Of a stretch of DNA of 38,481 nucleotides, positions 36,964 to 38,481 are shown one piece after another (position 1 is the stretch's first letter; every line of letters starts with the position of its first letter). Source of the stretch: Pseudomonas oryzihabitans (GTDB taxonomy: Bacteria > Pseudomonadota > Gammaproteobacteria > Pseudomonadales > Pseudomonadaceae); NCBI RefSeq assembly GCF_007665395.1, contig NZ_VDND01000019.1, positions 1-38,481 on the forward strand. The letters run 5' to 3'. The notes beneath the pieces were generated by a model. It was not told where the DNA came from, did no database searches, and saw only the letters and a program-made list of their open reading frames with translations. The translations under genes were made by a program, and so were the position numbers.

Positions 36964-36976
36964 GTTCTCTCTCCTC

Positions 36977-37612
36977 TCAACCACGGGCCTTGACAGCGGG
37001 ACGCACGATCACGTCACCACCCGGCGCGCCGGGGACGGCACCCTTGACCAGCAGCAGGTTGCGTTCGGCGTCTACACGCACGACTTCCAGCGACTGAACG
37101 GTTACACGCTCCGCACCCAGGTGACCGGACATTTTCTTGCCCTTGAACACTCGACCAGGAGTCTGGCACTGGCCGATGGAACCAGGTGCACGGTGGGAAA
37201 CGGAGTTACCGTGGGTGTTGTCCTGACCACGGAAGTTCCAGCGCTTGATGGTACCGGCGTAGCCCTTACCTTTGGACTGGCCAGTGACATCAACCATCTG
37301 GCCGGCTTCGAACAGGGCAACAGTGACTTCGTCACCGGCCTTGTACTCACCGTCTTCCAGGCGGAATTCGAGGACGCTACGACCAGCGGCAACGCTGGCC
37401 TTGGCGAAGTGACCGGCTTGCGCCTTGGTCACGCGGGAAGCACGACGCTCACCCACGGTCACCTGAATGGCACGGTAGCCATCGGTTTCTTCGCTTTTGA
37501 ATTGGGTTACGCGATTCGGCTCGATCTCGATGACCGTAACCGGAACGGAAACGCCTTCTTCGGTGAAAACGCGGGTCATGCCGCATTTACGACCGACTAC
37601 ACCAATCGTCAT
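36977..37612 (-). CDS. rplC: 50S ribosomal protein L3
   Basis: 211 aa from ATG (MTIGVVGRKCGMTRVF) with GAGG eight bases upstream. A long finger reaches the peptidyl transferase centre: RGQDNTHGNSVSHRAPGSIGQCQTPGRVFKGKKM includes the Gln methylated by PrmB in E. coli. 84 bp after rpsJ, a wider gap than most in the cluster, in which I see no clear signals. Confidence 0.99.
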   Translation of the reverse strand: MTIGVVGRKCGMTRVFTEEGVSVPVTVIEIEPNRVTQFKSEETDGYRAIQVTVGERRASRVTKAQAGHFAKASVAAGRSVLEFRLEDGEYKAGDEVTVALFEAGQMVDVTGQSKGKGYAGTIKRWNFRGQDNTHGNSVSHRAPGSIGQCQTPGRVFKGKKMSGHLGAERVTVQSLEVVRVDAERNLLLVKGAVPGAPGGDVIVRPAVKARG

Positions 37613-37696
37613 GTTGAGAACCTCTTGAGTGTACGGGGCTTTCACCCGCTATGGCCGCCCATTTCAGAGCGTTACACGACTGAAACCTTGACGGTC

Positions 37697-38008
37697 TCAG
37701 CCGAGGCTGATTTGCACTTCAACGCCAGCGGCGAGATCGAGCTTCATCAGCGCATCGACGGTCTTGTCGGTGGGCTGAACGATGTCGAGCACACGCTTGT
37801 GGGTACGAATTTCGTACTGGTCACGAGCGTCCTTGTTGACGTGCGGAGAAATCAGCACTGTGTAACGTTCCTTGCGGGTAGGCAGAGGAATCGGACCACG
37901 CACCTGAGCACCAGTACGTTTCGCGGTTTCCACGATTTCCTGGGTGGATTGATCGATCAGGCGATGATCAAAAGCCTTCAACCGAATACGGATTTGTTGA
38001 TTTTGCAT
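37697..38008 (-). CDS. rpsJ: 30S ribosomal protein S10 / NusE
   Basis: 103 aa; in the 30S head, and as NusE pairs with NusB (encoded at 6926-7417) for rRNA antitermination and with NusG for transcription-translation coupling. MQNQQIRIRLKAFDHRLIDQSTQEIVETAKRTGA start; TVLISPHVNKDARDQYEIRTHKR. First gene of the S10 operon, with its own consensus promoter after the tuf terminator. Confidence 0.99.
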   Translation of the reverse strand: MQNQQIRIRLKAFDHRLIDQSTQEIVETAKRTGAQVRGPIPLPTRKERYTVLISPHVNKDARDQYEIRTHKRVLDIVQPTDKTVDALMKLDLAAGVEVQISLG

Positions 38009-38035
38009 TTGACCTCAGACTCCAAGCTTTCCCCT

Positions 38036-38053
38036 CGGGCAAAAAGGTGCCCG
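38036..38053 (-). promoter_or_regulatory. Hairpin in the rpsJ leader
   Basis: CGGGCA/TGCCCG, 6-bp stem with loop CCTTTT, in the short leader. Much smaller than the multi-hairpin L4-binding leader of E. coli; function unknown. Confidence 0.35.
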
Positions 38054-38068
38054 ATTAAAGGAGGCGCA

Positions 38069-38097
38069 ATTCTAAGGATGTCGCCAGCGGCTGTCAA
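38069..38097 (-). promoter_or_regulatory. S10 operon promoter
   Basis: -35 TTGACA (38097-38092, perfect), 17-bp spacer, -10 TAGAAT (38074-38069, 5/6). Start near 38062. A second TTGACA further upstream has no matching -10. Confidence 0.9.
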
Positions 38098-38136
38098 GAA
38101 CGCCTCTTTTGCCATCTGTCAATTTCACGAGGCAAG

Positions 38137-38162
38137 AAAAAAGGCCCCGAAGGGCCTTTTTT
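38137..38162. terminator. Terminator of tuf
   Basis: AAAAAAGGCCC-CGAA-GGGCCTTTTTT, 11-bp arms with A and T runs, 18 bp past the tuf stop. Strong, so it separates the str-type operon from the S10 operon. Confidence 0.93.
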
Positions 38163-38180
38163 CCGTTTCAGATCAATCGA

Positions 38181-38481
38181 TTACTCGATGATCTTGGCAA
38201 CCACGCCGGCGCCGACGGTACGACCGCCTTCACGGATGGCGAAACGCAGACCGTCTTCCATCGCGATCGGCGCGATCAGGGTGACAACCATCTTGATGTT
38301 GTCGCCCGGCATCACCATCTCGACGCCTTCCGGCAGCTCGCAGTTACCGGTCACGTCGGTGGTGCGGAAGTAGAACTGCGGACGGTAGCCCTTGAAGAAC
38401 GGGGTGTGACGACCACCTTCTTCCTTGGACAGCACGTACACTTCGCACTCGAACTTGGTGTGCGGCTTGATGGTGCCCGGC
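38181..38481 (-). CDS. tuf: Elongation factor Tu, C-terminal 100 codons (5' part outside window)
   Basis: Delivers aminoacyl-tRNA to the ribosome as a GTP complex. Visible residues are the end of domain II and domain III: KFECEVYVLSKEEGGRHTPFFKGYRPQFYFRTTDVTG, then EMVMPGDNIKMVV and REGGRTVGAGVVAKI, matching bacterial EF-Tu. Truncated only by the window edge. Position before rpsJ is that of the copy following fusA in Pseudomonas. Confidence 0.98.
   Translation of the reverse strand, partial: PGTIKPHTKFECEVYVLSKEEGGRHTPFFKGYRPQFYFRTTDVTGNCELPEGVEMVMPGDNIKMVVTLIAPIAMEDGLRFAIREGGRTVGAGVVAKIIE

Noticed and set aside
38098..38130. A second TTGACA-based promoter upstream of rpsJ
   Set aside because: TTGACA is present, but 16-18 bp downstream there is no acceptable -10; the next TTGACA with TAGAAT is clearly better.
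36953..38191. A 412-codon plus-strand frame opposite rplD, rplC and rpsJ
   Set aside because: Antisense shadow; it crosses the tuf terminator and the S10 promoter and has no recognisable domain.
1..38481. Mobile element, prophage, CRISPR array, tRNA or restriction system
   Set aside because: I looked for direct-repeat arrays, transposase motifs, tRNA CCA ends and atypical base composition and saw none. All regions are vertically conserved Pseudomonas housekeeping or accessory genes.

Overview
The window is a chromosomal segment of a high-GC gammaproteobacterium, almost certainly Pseudomonas in the broad sense. Protein sequences and gene order match what I remember of the P. aeruginosa blocks PA4042-PA4069 and PA4236-PA4264 (xseB-ispA-dxs, ribA, pgpA-thiL-nusB-ribH-ribBA-ribE-ribD-nrdR, the zinc-limitation ABC operon, oprG, two sugar-nucleotide enzymes, then katA and the S10/spc/alpha ribosomal operons). 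I see no prophage, insertion sequence, CRISPR array, tRNA or rRNA. The species cannot be fixed from the sequence alone.

Layout. Positions 1-537 (minus) hold the N-terminal part of biosynthetic threonine deaminase IlvA. Its 5' region carries what reads as a complete peptide-coded transcription attenuator, plus a hairpin that would hide the ilvA ribosome-binding site. Positions 801-4005 (plus) are the isoprenoid operon xseB-ispA-dxs. Positions 4039-11708 (minus) are the riboflavin region: nrdR-ribD, an FMN riboswitch, then ribE-ribBA-ribH-nusB-thiL-pgpA, a secreted retropepsin-like protease, and a separate ribA. Positions 11890-13936 (plus) carry a YbaY-like lipoprotein, a methyltransferase and a thioredoxin/TPR co-chaperone. 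Positions 14059-17552 hold a conserved small protein divergent from a four-gene operon (ZrgA-like His-rich protein, ABC ATPase, permease, DUF3299 protein) preceded by a Zur-like site. oprG follows under a near-consensus ANR box, then two SDR-type sugar-nucleotide genes, a YccS-type membrane protein and the clade-3 catalase katA, all on the minus strand.

Positions 24348-38008 (minus) form the full S10-spc-alpha ribosomal cluster from rpsJ to rplQ, including secY, the short rpmJ and rpoA. The end of tuf lies at the right edge. Three strong sigma-70-type promoters can be read in this cluster: before rpsJ, in an unusually long rpsN-rpsH gap, and before rpsM. The last two directly follow hairpins whose 3' arm supplies part or all of the -35 box.

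How the genes work together: the left half combines precursor and cofactor biosynthesis (isoprenoid, riboflavin, thiamine diphosphate, isoleucine) with metabolite-sensing RNA control. The middle is a zinc and anaerobiosis response area. The right half is the translation and transcription core. NusB and its partner S10 (NusE) are both encoded here. The most interesting signals are regulatory RNA structures rather than new proteins: the ilvA attenuator, a tiny coupled ORF between the FMN riboswitch and ribE, and the hairpin/-35 fusions in the ribosomal cluster.
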